Origin: Chitinophaga japonensis
Lineage (GTDB): Bacteria > Bacteroidota > Bacteroidia > Chitinophagales > Chitinophagaceae
DNA length: 64,000 bases
Reading direction: 5' to 3'
Assembly (NCBI RefSeq): GCF_007830125.1
Contig: NZ_VLLG01000002.1
Coordinates: 1,372,550-1,436,549, forward strand
The translations under genes and the position numbers were made by a program. Within the stretch, counting starts at the first letter, position 1, and every line of letters begins with the position of its first letter. The notes under the pieces were generated by a model. That model was not told the DNA's origin, ran no database searches, and saw only the letters and a list, made by a program, of their open reading frames with translations. This document shows positions 17,585-27,465 of the stretch, piece after piece.

Positions 17585-17875
17585 CTAACAGTTGGGTGGA
17601 GGCGCATGAATTTCGCGGGCAGGACCATTGGGAATGTCCTCGAAAAGCTGGTACATCAGGATGTTCAGGTCCAGCTCCGGCCCGGATTTAAGGCCGTCGG
17701 CCATATGCTTATAATACTTAAGCTCTTTTGCGAGCTTAATGGTATCACCGCCGCAGCCGTCTACCGGATGTTCCTCCACGATCTGATTATTGAACAGCAA
17801 CTTGCCCATCTCCTTGATCGGGAGAAGCTGTGTGCCCATAAGCACCAGGAACAGGATGCTGATAATCTTCTTCAT
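17585..17875 (-). CDS. Small secreted protein of unknown function
   Basis: A 96-residue protein starting MKKIISILFLVLMGTQLLP, a likely signal peptide. The rest is mixed-polarity, with KLLFNNQIVEEHPVDGCGGD and a C-terminal stretch rich in Pro ending PPPNC. I do not recognise a family. A start 21 bases upstream would only add a basic leader, so ATG 17875 is preferred. It stands alone between the SulP promoter region and the PadR gene. Confidence 0.6.
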   Translation of the reverse strand: MKKIISILFLVLMGTQLLPIKEMGKLLFNNQIVEEHPVDGCGGDTIKLAKELKYYKHMADGLKSGPELDLNILMYQLFEDIPNGPAREIHAPPPNC

Positions 17876-18113
17876 ATGGAGGTTTATCCGTAACAAAAGT
17901 AATTAACCAAGTTTATACTTTGAAAATACAAAATTTAAAAAAATGTTAAAAGGGAATAGGCTGTTTTTTATCCCGGTATAATACCGTTCATCAAATGTTT
18001 TGGGCACCCGAAAACCAGGCTGAATACACCGGATTGAGCCATAGTGGCCCATCAGACCCACTTATCCGGGTAATGTTCAAAGCAAGTTATTTTGCTTTGT
18101 ATGGTATTGTGTA

Positions 18114-18143
18114 TTGCATAGTAGTAAATTTTACCTATTTTTG
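18114..18143 (+). promoter_or_regulatory. Bacteroidota-type promoter for the PadR-PspC operon
   Basis: TTG at 18114-18116, a 19-base spacer, then TATTTTTG at 18136-18143 fit the TTTG/TTG-N19-TAnnTTTG consensus of the primary Bacteroidota sigma factor. Transcription would start near 18150, about 22 bases before the PadR ATG. The interval 17876-18113 upstream shows no gene. Confidence 0.7.
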
Positions 18144-18171
18144 TGTTGTAAAGTTAAAAAGCTCACTTGCC

Positions 18172-18510
18172 ATGAATATAGATAACACACAATCACAGAT
18201 GCGGAAAGGCGTGCTGGAATTTTGCATTCTTTCCATCATCAAGCAAGGAGAAGCTTATCCTTCAGACATTATTGAAAAAATGAAAGAGGCGAAGCTGGAC
18301 ATCCTGGAGGGCACCCTGTATCCCTTATTAACACGCTTGAAGAACGCAGAACTGCTCACTTACCGCTGGGTAGAAAGCAGCTCCGGCCCACCGCGCAAGT
18401 ATTTTACGCTCACCGAAAAAGGCGACGCCTTTTATAAGGAGCTGGAAACGACCTGGAACGAGCTGGCTAATGCGGTCCATCAGTTAACACAGAACAATTC
18501 CATCCACTAA
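18172..18510 (+). CDS. PadR-family transcriptional regulator
   Basis: A 112-residue winged-helix protein. GVLEFCILSIIKQGEAYPSDIIEKM is the recognition-helix region and EGTLYPLLTRLKNAELLTYRW is the family signature. The wing is SSGPPRKYFTLTEKGDAFY. The frame is open back to 17995, but ATG 18172 gives the family N-terminus and is preceded by a good promoter. It forms a two-gene unit with the PspC-domain membrane protein 62 bases downstream, an arrangement common in this phylum, so it probably represses its own operon in response to envelope stress. Confidence 0.92.
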   Translation: MNIDNTQSQMRKGVLEFCILSIIKQGEAYPSDIIEKMKEAKLDILEGTLYPLLTRLKNAELLTYRWVESSSGPPRKYFTLTEKGDAFYKELETTWNELANAVHQLTQNNSIH

Positions 18511-18535
18511 ACTTATAACCTGAAACCTGAAATAA
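18511..18535. repeat. Heptad repeat copy G after the PadR stop
   Basis: Directly after the TAA at 18508-18510 the sequence runs in 7-base units: ACTTATA, ACCTGAA, ACCTGAA, ATAACAG. Only two units are identical and no clear inverted arm is seen. It is the shortest of the 7-nt-periodic elements in the window. Confidence 0.5.
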
Positions 18536-18571
18536 CAGCCCCCGCTGTTGAAAATCAAAACCGTACGTAAG

Positions 18572-20392
18572 ATGAAAAAGATTATTAACATAAACCTCGC
18601 CAGTCGCCTGATACCCATAGAGGATAGTGCCTATGAGATATTGCGGCAATACCTGGAAAGCCTGAAGCGCTACTTTGCCAGGGAAGACGGGGCCGATGAA
18701 ATTGTAGGCGATATAGAAAGCCGGATAGCAGAAATATTCCAGGACAAATTGAAAAAAGGCGCTCACTGCATTACCGATGAGGATGTGGAAGCCGTTAAAA
18801 CCTCCATGGGCACCCCCGAGCAATTGGATGAAGATGGTACCCGGGAAAATGCACGGACCACCACGGAGCAGCCGGGTGCCATGCCCCGCCCGCGTAAGCG
18901 CCTGTACCGCGACCCGGACAATAAAGTGCTGGGCGGCGTATGTAGCGGCCTGGGCGCTTACCTGAACGTGGACCCCGTAGTGTTCCGCATCATTTTTGCC
19001 CTGCTGGCCATCGGCGGCTTCGGCACCGGCATACTGGTATACTTCATATTATGGATTGCTACCCCGGAAGCTAATACCGCAGCGGAAAAGCTGGAAATGC
19101 GGGGCGAAAGGGTGGACCTGAACAACATCCGCGCTACCGTGCAGGACGAGATCAATGCCCTGAAAGGACAGTTTAAGCATGTGGGGGACGATATGCGAAA
19201 TTTTTCGCAGGGCCGCGGAAGGCAGGTAGGTAGTGATATTGAGCGGATCTTCCGCAACTTTATCACCTTCCTGGGGAAAGTGCTGTTGTTCATCACCAAA
19301 GGGTTCTTTTACTTCCTGGCAGTTGTAATACTGTTTAGCCTTATCGTGGCCGGTATTGCCATCGCTGCCTCTTCCGCGGCCCTGTTCCCGCTTAAAAGCC
19401 TGTTGCTGGCCACTCCCATGCAGAACATGCTGTTCTGGCCGGCTGTTATCTTCCTGCTGGGCATCCCGGTAGTAGCGCTGATCATATTCCTGATCCGCAA
19501 GCTCACCGGTATAAACCAGACCAACCGCTACGTAGGATATACCCTGAGCTTCCTGTGGGTGATAGGCCTGATCTGTGCCATCTGGGTGATCGTATCCGTG
19601 GCCCGGGACTTCCGGACCAGCTACCGGGAAAGGGACGCTTTTGCCCTGCAGCAGCCCGGCAAGGGAAAGCTGATCATCAAAAAGACCGAAGATGTGGTGG
19701 AAATGGAGGAGCTGGACTTCTTTGAAGGCGGCCTGCGGGTAACGGACGATACGGCCATCATTGACAATATCCGCGTAAAAATAGAAAGAAGCGCCACGGA
19801 CAGCTTCGAGGTGGAGGTGATCCGCAGCTCCCGCGGCCGCACGGTGGCCCGTGCCAAGGCGCTGGCCCGCCAGATAGAGTTTCAGCTCAGCCAGCAGGAC
19901 TCCATGCTGTACCTGCCGGCCGGCATCAGCATACCGCGCAATTCCAGCTTCCGCGAGCAGCGCGTGACCGTAGTGGTAAAAGTGCCTGTAGGAAAGCGTA
20001 TAGAAGTGGACCCGGATGCCTACCACCACTATCACTTTATCCGCGACTGGAAAGAGGACTGGTGGGATGAGTGGGACGAATGGGACCGGGATCATGATGG
20101 CCCCGTGGAGCTGAAAATGACCATCGACGGCCTGGATAATATCCGCATTGAGAAGATCAGGGAGGAGCAGCGCAAAGCGGACCAGCCTGCAAAAGATTCC
20201 GTACAGGACCACTACCGCTACCGTTACCAGCAGGAGAACCGCCAGGAGCGCCGCGATACGCCGGCCCGTGAGCAGGAGGCCCCGGCTGCTACCGGCCAGG
20301 CCAGCGTAACCGCCCGGCTGGAGCAATTGGAGATGCCGGACATAGAAAGCGCTTCCATGGTGCTCTATAGTGTTTACAATATGTTAAAATAG
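18572..20392 (+). CDS. PspC-domain envelope stress membrane protein
   Basis: A 606-residue protein. The first ~90 residues form a cytoplasmic acidic helical region (YEILRQYLESLKRYF). A PspC domain follows (about 108-170) with KVLGGVCSGLGAYLNVDPVVFRI and a membrane helix. Several further membrane segments lie around residues 235-340, then a soluble beta-rich C-terminal domain ending in a charged, Arg/Glu-rich linker. PspC domains take part in phage-shock type envelope stress signalling. It is paired with an upstream PadR regulator and followed by a terminator. ATG 18572 is preferred to an in-frame ATG 24 bases upstream. Confidence 0.88.
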   Translation: MKKIININLASRLIPIEDSAYEILRQYLESLKRYFAREDGADEIVGDIESRIAEIFQDKLKKGAHCITDEDVEAVKTSMGTPEQLDEDGTRENARTTTEQPGAMPRPRKRLYRDPDNKVLGGVCSGLGAYLNVDPVVFRIIFALLAIGGFGTGILVYFILWIATPEANTAAEKLEMRGERVDLNNIRATVQDEINALKGQFKHVGDDMRNFSQGRGRQVGSDIERIFRNFITFLGKVLLFITKGFFYFLAVVILFSLIVAGIAIAASSAALFPLKSLLLATPMQNMLFWPAVIFLLGIPVVALIIFLIRKLTGINQTNRYVGYTLSFLWVIGLICAIWVIVSVARDFRTSYRERDAFALQQPGKGKLIIKKTEDVVEMEELDFFEGGLRVTDDTAIIDNIRVKIERSATDSFEVEVIRSSRGRTVARAKALARQIEFQLSQQDSMLYLPAGISIPRNSSFREQRVTVVVKVPVGKRIEVDPDAYHHYHFIRDWKEDWWDEWDEWDRDHDGPVELKMTIDGLDNIRIEKIREEQRKADQPAKDSVQDHYRYRYQQENRQERRDTPAREQEAPAATGQASVTARLEQLEMPDIESASMVLYSVYNMLK

Positions 20393-20442
20393 ACATTTTC
20401 AATCATCACAATAAGTTCAATAGTTAACGAGATGAAACGTAT

Positions 20443-20471
20443 ACCACGGTATCTACCGTGGTTGCTTTTTT
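20443..20471 (+). terminator. Terminator after the PadR-PspC operon
   Basis: ACCACGGTA (20443-20451) and TACCGTGGT (20454-20462) pair perfectly and are followed by TGCTTTTTTT on the plus strand. It lies 50 bases after the PspC stop and before feoB. Confidence 0.8.
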
Positions 20472-20506
20472 TCCCGATCCGATCATTACCCTGACCTTTA
20501 TTTATA

Positions 20507-20514
20507 TAGCTTTG
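20507..20514 (+). promoter_or_regulatory. Candidate -7 element for feoB
   Basis: TAGCTTTG fits TAnnTTTG and lies 33 bases before the feoB ATG, between the terminator and the gene. The -33 partner is not obvious. No FUR-like box could be recognised by eye. Confidence 0.45.
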
Positions 20515-20547
20515 CATATTTCAAACTTTCGACGACAAGGATAAGGA

Positions 20548-22686
20548 ATGCAGGCTACGATAAACGCATCAATAAATATTGCGCTGGTTGGGAATCCGAA
20601 TAGTGGAAAAAGTTCCCTTTTTAATGCATTAACGGGTTTAAACCAGAAGGTAAGTAATTTTCCGGGTGTAACGGTTGATAAGAAAACAGGTATCAGCAGC
20701 ATATCCGGCGCCCTGCAGGCCAATATTATAGACCTTCCCGGCACCTACAGCCTCTATCCCAAAAGCGCCGACGAGTTTGTGACCTACGATGTGCTGGTAA
20801 ACCCCCAGGGGAAAGACCACCCGGATATGATCCTGATCATTGCCGACGCCTCCAACCTGAAACGCAACCTCCTGTTCTGCTCCCAGATCATAGATCTGAA
20901 AATACCCGTGATCATCGCCCTCACCATGATGGACATTGCCCGCAAAAAGGGCGTGGAAATAGACCTGGCCGGCCTGGAGCGGGAGCTGGGCGTGCCCGTA
21001 GTGGCCATTAACCCCCGCCGGAACAAGGGGATCGCCGAACTGAAAAAGAATGTAGACCTCGTGGCCCGGGAGCATTTCCGGCAGCCTGCCCGCGATTTTG
21101 TGGACAGCCATGCCATGGCTCCCGAGGTAGTGGACGAAATAAAAAAGTACGTGCCGGTGCGCAGCGATTATGCCGCCCTGCATATAGCGGTGAACAACGA
21201 TGAGCTGCATTTCCTGAACGGCGGGCAGAAGCTGGCCGTGAAGAACGCCCTGCAGGAGCACCGCTTCAACAAGACCAAGGTGCAGGCGGATGAGATCATG
21301 CAGCGCTATGCCCGCATCAAGCACATTATGAAGGCGGCGGTGGTGGAAACGGATCCCCTGCAGAAACAGTTGCAGACCGAGAAACTGGACAACATCCTGC
21401 TGCACCGCTTCTGGGGCTACGTGATCCTCATGGCGGTGCTGTTCCTGCTGTTCCAGAGCATTTTCTGGCTGGCCGCTTACCCCATGGATGCCATAGAGGC
21501 CGGCTTTGGCGCGCTAAGCGGCTGGCTCACCGATGTGCTGCCGGACAATAAGCTGAGCGATATACTGATCAACGGCCTGCTGGCCGGCATCAGCGGCATT
21601 GCCGTGTTCATACCGCAGATCATGATCCTGTTCGGGCTCATTACCGTGCTGGAAGATACCGGCTACATGGCCCGCATCAGCTTTTTAACGGACCGGCTGA
21701 TGCGGCAGGTAGGGCTGAACGGGAAATCCGTGATGCCGCTGATCAGCGGCGTGGCCTGTGCCGTACCGGCCATTATGGCCACCCGCAGTATTGAGAACCG
21801 CAAGGAGCGGCTGATCACCATCCTGGTAACCCCGCTGATGAGCTGCTCCGCCCGGCTGCCCATTTATACCATTATGATCGCGCTGGTGATACCGGACCGC
21901 AATGTGCTGGGCTTTTTAAGCCTGCAGGGCCTGGTGATGATGGGCCTGTACCTGCTGGGCTTTTTTATGGCCCTGCTGATAGCGGCTGTGCTGAAGTGGT
22001 TTGTATCCATTAAGGAGAAAAGCTATTTCATTATGGAGCTGCCGGTGTACCGGGCGCCCCGCTGGAAGAATGTAGGCACCACCATGCTGGAAAAGGCCAG
22101 AATATTTGTGATGGACGCGGGTAAGGTGATCATGGTGATCTCCATTATCCTGTGGTTCCTGGCTTCCTATGGTCCCGGCGGCCGGATGGACGCCGTGCAC
22201 GCCAAATATGAGCCACTGATAGCCAATGCCGCTCCTGCACAGCAGCAAGAGCTGGACAGGGCCTACCAGTCTGAAAAGCTGGCCAATTCCTACGCCGGTA
22301 TCCTGGGCCATGCCATAGAGCCGGCCATCCGCCCGCTGGGTTTTGACTGGAAGATCGGTATTGCGCTGATCACCTCTTTTGCTGCCCGGGAAGTATTTGT
22401 AGGCACCATGGCTACCCTGTACAGCGTAGGGGAAAGCGACGAAGATAATGACGCTACCCTGCGCGAAAAAATGTCGGCGGCAGTACGGGCAGACGGCACC
22501 CCGGTATATACCCTGGCCACCGGCCTGTCCCTCATGCTGTTCTACGCCTTTGCCATGCAGTGCATGAGCACCCTGGCCATTGTAAAGCGGGAAACCAAGT
22601 CCTGGAAAATGCCGGTCATACAGTTGATTTACATGACCTGCCTCGCCTACGTCTGCAGTTTGATCGCATACCAGCTTTTTACATAA
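20548..22686 (+). CDS. feoB: Ferrous iron transport protein B
   Basis: A 712-residue inner-membrane Fe(II) transporter with an N-terminal G domain. G1 is GNPNSGKSS (15-23), switch region NFPGVTVDKK, and G3 is DLPG (62-65). G4 reads TMMD (126-129) where most FeoB have N-x-x-D, so the guanine-recognising Asn is replaced by Thr. The membrane part has the Gate motifs, for example ISGVACAVPAIMATRSIENRKERL and the second in SFAAREVFVGTM. No feoA or feoC is adjacent. The gene stands alone behind its own promoter region. Confidence 0.95.
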   Translation: MQATINASINIALVGNPNSGKSSLFNALTGLNQKVSNFPGVTVDKKTGISSISGALQANIIDLPGTYSLYPKSADEFVTYDVLVNPQGKDHPDMILIIADASNLKRNLLFCSQIIDLKIPVIIALTMMDIARKKGVEIDLAGLERELGVPVVAINPRRNKGIAELKKNVDLVAREHFRQPARDFVDSHAMAPEVVDEIKKYVPVRSDYAALHIAVNNDELHFLNGGQKLAVKNALQEHRFNKTKVQADEIMQRYARIKHIMKAAVVETDPLQKQLQTEKLDNILLHRFWGYVILMAVLFLLFQSIFWLAAYPMDAIEAGFGALSGWLTDVLPDNKLSDILINGLLAGISGIAVFIPQIMILFGLITVLEDTGYMARISFLTDRLMRQVGLNGKSVMPLISGVACAVPAIMATRSIENRKERLITILVTPLMSCSARLPIYTIMIALVIPDRNVLGFLSLQGLVMMGLYLLGFFMALLIAAVLKWFVSIKEKSYFIMELPVYRAPRWKNVGTTMLEKARIFVMDAGKVIMVISIILWFLASYGPGGRMDAVHAKYEPLIANAAPAQQQELDRAYQSEKLANSYAGILGHAIEPAIRPLGFDWKIGIALITSFAAREVFVGTMATLYSVGESDEDNDATLREKMSAAVRADGTPVYTLATGLSLMLFYAFAMQCMSTLAIVKRETKSWKMPVIQLIYMTCLAYVCSLIAYQLFT

Positions 22687-22723
22687 TTAGGGGTTATATT
22701 GCAGGGTAACCTAAACAGTTGGT

Positions 22724-23659
22724 ATGAACAAAAGATTATACCTGGCCGCGCTTTGCCTGTTAACCGGCCTCACAGCCGCGGCTCAACAGCCAATAGATTC
22801 CCTGCAACTGCTGAAAGATATCCGCACCCTGAGCGACGATAAATACGAGGGCCGTAAAACGGGCACCCGGGGCAACCGCATGGCCCAGTTCTATATACTG
22901 GACCGCTTTAAGCAGGCCGGTTTACAGCCTTTCCATGGCTCATATGAATATCCCTTCTATTTTATGGAGGGCGAAAAGCGCATTATGGGCACTAACCTGT
23001 ATGGTTATATTAAAGGCAAAACCGACGATGTTATCGTGGTGACGGCCCATTATGACCACCTGGGCACCAGGGGCCAGGCGGGCGCCGACAGTATTTACAA
23101 CGGCGCGGACGATAATGCTTCCGGTACCGCCGCCTTACTGGCCCTGGTCAAACATTACCGGCAGCATCAGCCGCAGCACACCCTCATTTTTGCCGCCCTG
23201 GATGGCGAGGAAGAAGGATTGCAGGGCGCAAAGGCATTTGTGCAGCAGCCTCCCGTACCGCTGGACCGCATCAGGCTCAATATCAATATGGATATGGTAA
23301 GCCGGAACGAAAAGCAGGAGCTGTATGTATGCGGCACCCATCCCTACCCGGAGCTAAAGCCCTATGTTACCCGGGCTGCAACCGGCAGCCGTATACAACT
23401 GCTGACGGGCCACGACCGGCCGGAGGATGGCAGCCAGAACTGGACCACGCAAAGCGACCATTACCAGTTCCATAAGAAAGGCATTCCCTTCCTGTATTTT
23501 GGCGTGGAGGACCATGCGGATTACCACCGTGTGAGCGATGAGTTTGAGCATATTGACCCCGCGTTCTATTACGCCGCCGTGCAGCGCATACAAGCGGTGC
23601 TGGATCAACTGGATAAGAATTATAGTGGCAAGCGGGCGCGCTCTAAAGTGGTCTATTAA
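22724..23659 (+). CDS. M28-family zinc aminopeptidase, secreted
   Basis: A 311-residue protein with signal peptide (about residues 1-20, ending TAAAQQ). The M28 zinc ligands are visible in TAHYDHLG (His), GADDNASGTAALL (Asp), LDGEEEGLQGA (catalytic Glu and Glu ligand), NMDMVSRN (Asp) and the C-terminal DYHRVSDEFEHID (His). It should remove N-terminal residues from peptides in the periplasm or outside. It follows feoB by 37 bases but has no functional link to it. A strong hairpin follows its stop. Confidence 0.92.
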   Translation: MNKRLYLAALCLLTGLTAAAQQPIDSLQLLKDIRTLSDDKYEGRKTGTRGNRMAQFYILDRFKQAGLQPFHGSYEYPFYFMEGEKRIMGTNLYGYIKGKTDDVIVVTAHYDHLGTRGQAGADSIYNGADDNASGTAALLALVKHYRQHQPQHTLIFAALDGEEEGLQGAKAFVQQPPVPLDRIRLNINMDMVSRNEKQELYVCGTHPYPELKPYVTRAATGSRIQLLTGHDRPEDGSQNWTTQSDHYQFHKKGIPFLYFGVEDHADYHRVSDEFEHIDPAFYYAAVQRIQAVLDQLDKNYSGKRARSKVVY

Positions 23660-23660
23660 A

Positions 23661-23695
23661 ACGAGTGCCATCCGCCTGAGACGGATGGCACTCGT
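23661..23695. terminator. Bidirectional hairpin between convergent peptidase genes
   Basis: ACGAGTGCCATCCG (23661-23674) and its exact complement (23682-23695) form a 14-bp stem with a 7-base loop. On the minus strand it is followed by TTTTAA. It separates the M28 gene from the convergent S41 gene. Confidence 0.75.
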
Positions 23696-23719
23696 AGCGT
23701 TATATTATACCGGGCCGGC

Positions 23720-25198
23720 TTATCTGAGCCTGCTGCGCCGGGTTTCTATCATCCCCTTAAAATGCAGGTCCGGCATAGGATTGCGGTTCATTAACTTCCG
23801 CAGGCTTTCCGTGCCGGGCGCTCTCCGTCCCAGCTCGCTTTCCGGGATGCCCAGCGCCCGCAGGGCCCTGCGCAGGTATATTTCGCTGGTGCTGCCCCAG
23901 TCTTTAGAATAATCTTCATACCGTTCATTATCCGCTACCGGCGCATCTGTGGGGAACATGCCGTCGAAATAATCCCCATTGTTCTGCGCATTCTTGGACC
24001 AGATGGACACGGCATACATATCGTAACCGCCGATGGTAATACCCACGAAACCTACCGGCTTGCCATAAGTGGTATCGCCCACCAGTTCTACATTCATGTA
24101 AGGCTGCAGTATATTGATCACCAGCTCGCTGGCGGAGGCAGTGGAGTAGGAGCCGATGAATGCCACGCTGGAAATGTCCAGGCTTTTCTGTTTGTCAAAA
24201 TAAAAATCGGGATTATCTACCCAGTCGTCAAACACATCGCCCCAGGAAAGGTTGTAGCCCGGTACTTTTTTGTTGGCGAGATACCTGCTGTACTGGTGGT
24301 TGGTAAGGTCGGCGTTAAACGTTTCCTTGTACATCAGGGTGGTCTTGCCCGAACCTACAGCGGCCGGGGCAATCAGGTTGGCCAGGTACTCGGCTGTTTC
24401 TACGGAGCCGCCGCCGTTGTAGCGGAAATCCACTACCAGGTCCGTGATCCCGTCGCTGATAAACTTGTCGAAAGCCGCGTCGATCTTTGGCTGCGCCTTA
24501 TCCAGCGCGATGAAGGTATTGAACACGAGGTAGCCCACTTTCCGGCTGCCCAGGTTCAGCGTGCTGTAGTGCAGTACGGGATTGATATTGTAAGAGGCGG
24601 TGTTTAAAGTGACCGTCGTGCTGTTGCCATCCGGTTTTTTTAGCGTGAGTGTCACGTTGTCGCTGTAGTAAACGGCGTTTCTGATCCGCGTTACATTAAC
24701 GCCCTGCGATCCATCATAGGTCAGGTTACTGTTCCCGTTGATGGCCGTGATCTGCCAGGTGCGGCGGATGCCCTGCTGGTAGGCCGGGGAGCCTTCGTAT
24801 ACATAAATAACGCGGAGGTCATTCGCCGTATTATAGTCTATCTCCAGCCCGAAATCGCCGGCAATGCCTTCGCCTATCTCGCCGGCCACGGCGCCATTGT
24901 CCAGGAAGCCGTACTTATCCATATATTCGCCCCGGGCATTGCGCTTATAGGAGATCAGCGCATTGAACATGTCATTGAGGTTGGAATAGCTGTTGGGCTT
25001 AAAGGTGGCAGAGTCGGGGATCACGTCGTTCCATAGGTATTCATCCTTGAAAATGAAGTACATAGAATCGTTGACAGTAGGTTTACCCGTATCGTCGGTG
25101 ATCGGTGTGATATCCGGGCCATGGTCCTTTTTACAGGCGCCCAGGATAAACAGGCATATGGCAGCGGCCCACGCTGTTTTACGGCAGATAGTAAACAT
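23720..25198 (-). CDS. S41-family peptidase lipoprotein
   Basis: A 492-residue protein. The N-terminus has a lipoprotein signal with lipobox LGAC near residue 21. A PDZ-like region lies near 120-190 (IDYNTANDLRVIYVYEGSPAYQQGIR). The S41 core holds VDFRYNGGGSVETAEYLA and SYSTASASELV, which contains the catalytic Ser, followed by GDTTYGKPVGF, which contains the catalytic Lys. It is probably a C-terminal processing-type protease attached to the outer membrane. It is a single gene; the region upstream (25199-25336) is non-coding. Confidence 0.9.
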   Translation of the reverse strand: MFTICRKTAWAAAICLFILGACKKDHGPDITPITDDTGKPTVNDSMYFIFKDEYLWNDVIPDSATFKPNSYSNLNDMFNALISYKRNARGEYMDKYGFLDNGAVAGEIGEGIAGDFGLEIDYNTANDLRVIYVYEGSPAYQQGIRRTWQITAINGNSNLTYDGSQGVNVTRIRNAVYYSDNVTLTLKKPDGNSTTVTLNTASYNINPVLHYSTLNLGSRKVGYLVFNTFIALDKAQPKIDAAFDKFISDGITDLVVDFRYNGGGSVETAEYLANLIAPAAVGSGKTTLMYKETFNADLTNHQYSRYLANKKVPGYNLSWGDVFDDWVDNPDFYFDKQKSLDISSVAFIGSYSTASASELVINILQPYMNVELVGDTTYGKPVGFVGITIGGYDMYAVSIWSKNAQNNGDYFDGMFPTDAPVADNERYEDYSKDWGSTSEIYLRRALRALGIPESELGRRAPGTESLRKLMNRNPMPDLHFKGMIETRRSRLR

Positions 25199-25336
25199 AA
25201 ATAGTTTTTATAAGGGACTAAATTTAATTTAAATAAACCGTTTCTTCTAAGATACGTGTTGCGGCTGCCAAAAGTTGCGCAGCTACCCCCCACAGGCCGG
25301 ATCGCATCGTCCAATAAGGGCAAAATGTCTGCCAGT

Positions 25337-25951
25337 TTAGGGCGTTGTGCCGGCGGCTTTCAGCTCCCGGGCCACCCGGTCTGTCCATTGCTGCTGCACG
25401 GCGGCATTGGCGCCATGCCGGGTTTCTTCGTCAAAGGCCTCCTGCAGGCGGTTCATTTCCCGGAAAGATTCCAGGTATTCATATTGTATCATGCTGTCAT
25501 AGTCGTCGCGGGTAAGGGGCAGGGCCAGTATCTTTTGCCGGAACCGCTGCGCCACCAGGCAGGTAATATCAAAATGCAGTTGCTCATGGGCCAGGCTGTA
25601 GGCGTCCCGGTTGCCGGCCCTTACCCAGGAAGCGCTCCGCACAAAAAATACCTGCAGGGTAAGGGTAATGCGCAAGGTATCCTTGTACAGCCGGCTCCCC
25701 CCTTCATAGGCAAAGCTGGTATAGGCCACGGCAGCGCTGGGCCCCCGCATGGAGGGCGTGCCCCGGAAATCGGACCAGCGGAGCTTGCGGGTGGGATAAA
25801 AAAGGGTATCGGAAGCAGGATCGTCCGGCGGGCCGGCCATTTTAAACGCCACCTGCACCACGGTAGAACCCTGCGCTGCCGGCGGCACTGCATGCTTCAT
25901 CCCCCCGGCGGGCCACAACAGGAAAAATATGCTCCATACTGGCAATAACAT
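25337..25951 (-). CDS. DUF922 putative zinc protease, secreted
   Basis: A 204-residue protein with an N-terminal hydrophobic signal segment. [10 protein letters not shown] is typical of DUF922. [12 protein letters not shown] supplies an H-E-x-x-H-like zinc site (HEQLH). [20 protein letters not shown] follows. The family is annotated as putative periplasmic zinc peptidases, with no proven substrate. ATG 25951 is used instead of the GTG one codon earlier. It is divergent from paaA. Confidence 0.85.
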   Translation of the reverse strand: MLLPVWSIFFLLWPAGGMKHAVPPAAQGSTVVQVAFKMAGPPDDPASDTLFYPTRKLRWSDFRGTPSMRGPSAAVAYTSFAYEGGSRLYKDTLRITLTLQVFFVRSASWVRAGNRDAYSLAHEQLHFDITCLVAQRFRQKILALPLTRDDYDSMIQYEYLESFREMNRLQEAFDEETRHGANAAVQQQWTDRVARELKAAGTTP

Positions 25952-26033
25952 CACCTATAAAGTTAATGTAAAACGATTTGCCGCCCGTACGCCTAAAAAT
26001 CGTAATTTACAAGTGAACCAAAACAATCGCCCT

Positions 26034-27032
26034 ATGTACGGTGGCGGATATATATTCGATGAGCCCAACAGAAAGCAGTTGCGCGAAGAACAACTGCATG
26101 ACGACCCTGAAAAGCTGGCCGCTTTTGAAGATCGTATTACCAAAGGAGAAAAGATAGAACCCGGCGACTGGATGCCTGCCGAATACCGCCGGCAACTGAT
26201 CCGCCTCATAGAGCAGCATGCCCATTCCGAGATAATAGGCGCATTGCCGGAAGGCACCTGGATCACCCGTGCGCCCGGTTTCAAGCGCAAGCTGGCCCTG
26301 ATAGCCAAAGTGCAGGACGAGGTAGGGCACGGGCAATTACTGTACAATGCCGCCGAAACACTGGGAAAGACCCGCGAAGCCATGATCAACGACCTGCTGA
26401 GCGGCAAGTCCAAATACTCCAACGTATTCAATTACCCGGCCATGACCTGGGCCGATGTAACCGTGATCGGTTTCCTGATAGATGCGGCGGCCATTGTAAA
26501 CCAGGTAGCCAATTCAAAAGGTTCCTACGGGCCTTATTGCCGGGCGCTGGAGCGCATTTGTTATGAAGAGAGCTTTCACCTGAAGCAGGGCCATGATGCG
26601 CTGATAGAGCTGGCTACCGGTACGCCCGTGCAAAAAGCCATGCTGCAGGATGCCCTGAACCGCTGGTGGCAGCCCATTATGCACTTTTTTGGCCCGCCGG
26701 ACAAGGCATCCCACCATTCCGAAAAGCTGATGCAGTGGAAAGTGAAAATGGCCAGCAACGACGATATGCGCAACCAGTTCCTGGATACTTATGTGCCCAA
26801 GATATGGGAGCTGGGCCTTAGCCTGCCGGACCCGCTGCTGCGCAAAAACACCGGCACCGGCCGCTGGGAATATTCGGACCCGGACTGGGACCTGTTCTTT
26901 AAGGTGATCAACGGCGGCGGCCCCTGTAACCAGGAAAGGCTGCAGGTGCGCAAGTGGGCGGAAACAGAAGGCCGCTGGGTACGGAAAGCATTGATGAACA
27001 ACACGGAAAGAAAGGCCATGCCGGTAGCATGA
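26034..27032 (+). CDS. paaA: 1,2-phenylacetyl-CoA epoxidase subunit PaaA
   Basis: A 332-residue catalytic subunit of the ring-epoxidising diiron monooxygenase. The two carboxylate/His pairs are visible as E96-x-x-H99 (DEVGH) and E179-x-x-H182 (EESFH) on the helices of the ferritin-like fold. It heads paaABCD with 18-26 base spacings, so the four are one operon. The frame is open from 25929, but family homology starts at ATG 26034; a GTG at 26013 is an alternative. A TTTG-N22-TAATTTAC pair at 25977-26010 is a possible promoter. Confidence 0.96.
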   Translation: MYGGGYIFDEPNRKQLREEQLHDDPEKLAAFEDRITKGEKIEPGDWMPAEYRRQLIRLIEQHAHSEIIGALPEGTWITRAPGFKRKLALIAKVQDEVGHGQLLYNAAETLGKTREAMINDLLSGKSKYSNVFNYPAMTWADVTVIGFLIDAAAIVNQVANSKGSYGPYCRALERICYEESFHLKQGHDALIELATGTPVQKAMLQDALNRWWQPIMHFFGPPDKASHHSEKLMQWKVKMASNDDMRNQFLDTYVPKIWELGLSLPDPLLRKNTGTGRWEYSDPDWDLFFKVINGGGPCNQERLQVRKWAETEGRWVRKALMNNTERKAMPVA

Positions 27033-27050
27033 TAAAAAAAAGCTGAACAA

Positions 27051-27440
27051 ATGACCAACCCATCATACGATCCTCGCGTAAACCGCCTGAAGCTGGGCCA
27101 TGCGGACGATCCTGTAAAAATAGAAGAAGGAGAGAACTGGAATATCTACGAAGTATTTCACCAGGAAAAACGGGGGGCGCACCATGAGCATGTAGGCTGT
27201 GTACATGCGCCCAACCCGCAGTTGGCCCTGGTATTTGCCAAGGAACAGTTTGGCCGCCGTAAAAAATGCGTGAACCTGTGGGTGGTGCGCAGCGCGGACA
27301 TCCTCGCCTTTGACCTGGAAGATGAAGACATGTTTGCCGGCAATTTGGAAAAAACCTACCGGGATGCCAGCGGGTTCAAAGTAATGGAAAAGATCAACAA
27401 GGTAAAAGGCGCCGCCAAACAGGCGCCCGGCAAAGCATAA
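27051..27440 (+). CDS. paaB: Phenylacetyl-CoA epoxidase subunit PaaB
   Basis: A 129-residue protein. WNIYEVFHQEKRGAHHEHVGCVHAPNP and LVFAKEQFGRRKKCVNLWVVRSADI match PaaB, the small bridging subunit needed for a full multicomponent epoxidase. It follows paaA by 18 bases. It has a Lys-rich C-terminal tail (KVKGAAKQAPGKA), slightly longer than the typical ~95-residue PaaB. Confidence 0.95.
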   Translation: MTNPSYDPRVNRLKLGHADDPVKIEEGENWNIYEVFHQEKRGAHHEHVGCVHAPNPQLALVFAKEQFGRRKKCVNLWVVRSADILAFDLEDEDMFAGNLEKTYRDASGFKVMEKINKVKGAAKQAPGKA

Positions 27441-27465
27441 CATTCTAAAACAAGACCCACGCGCA

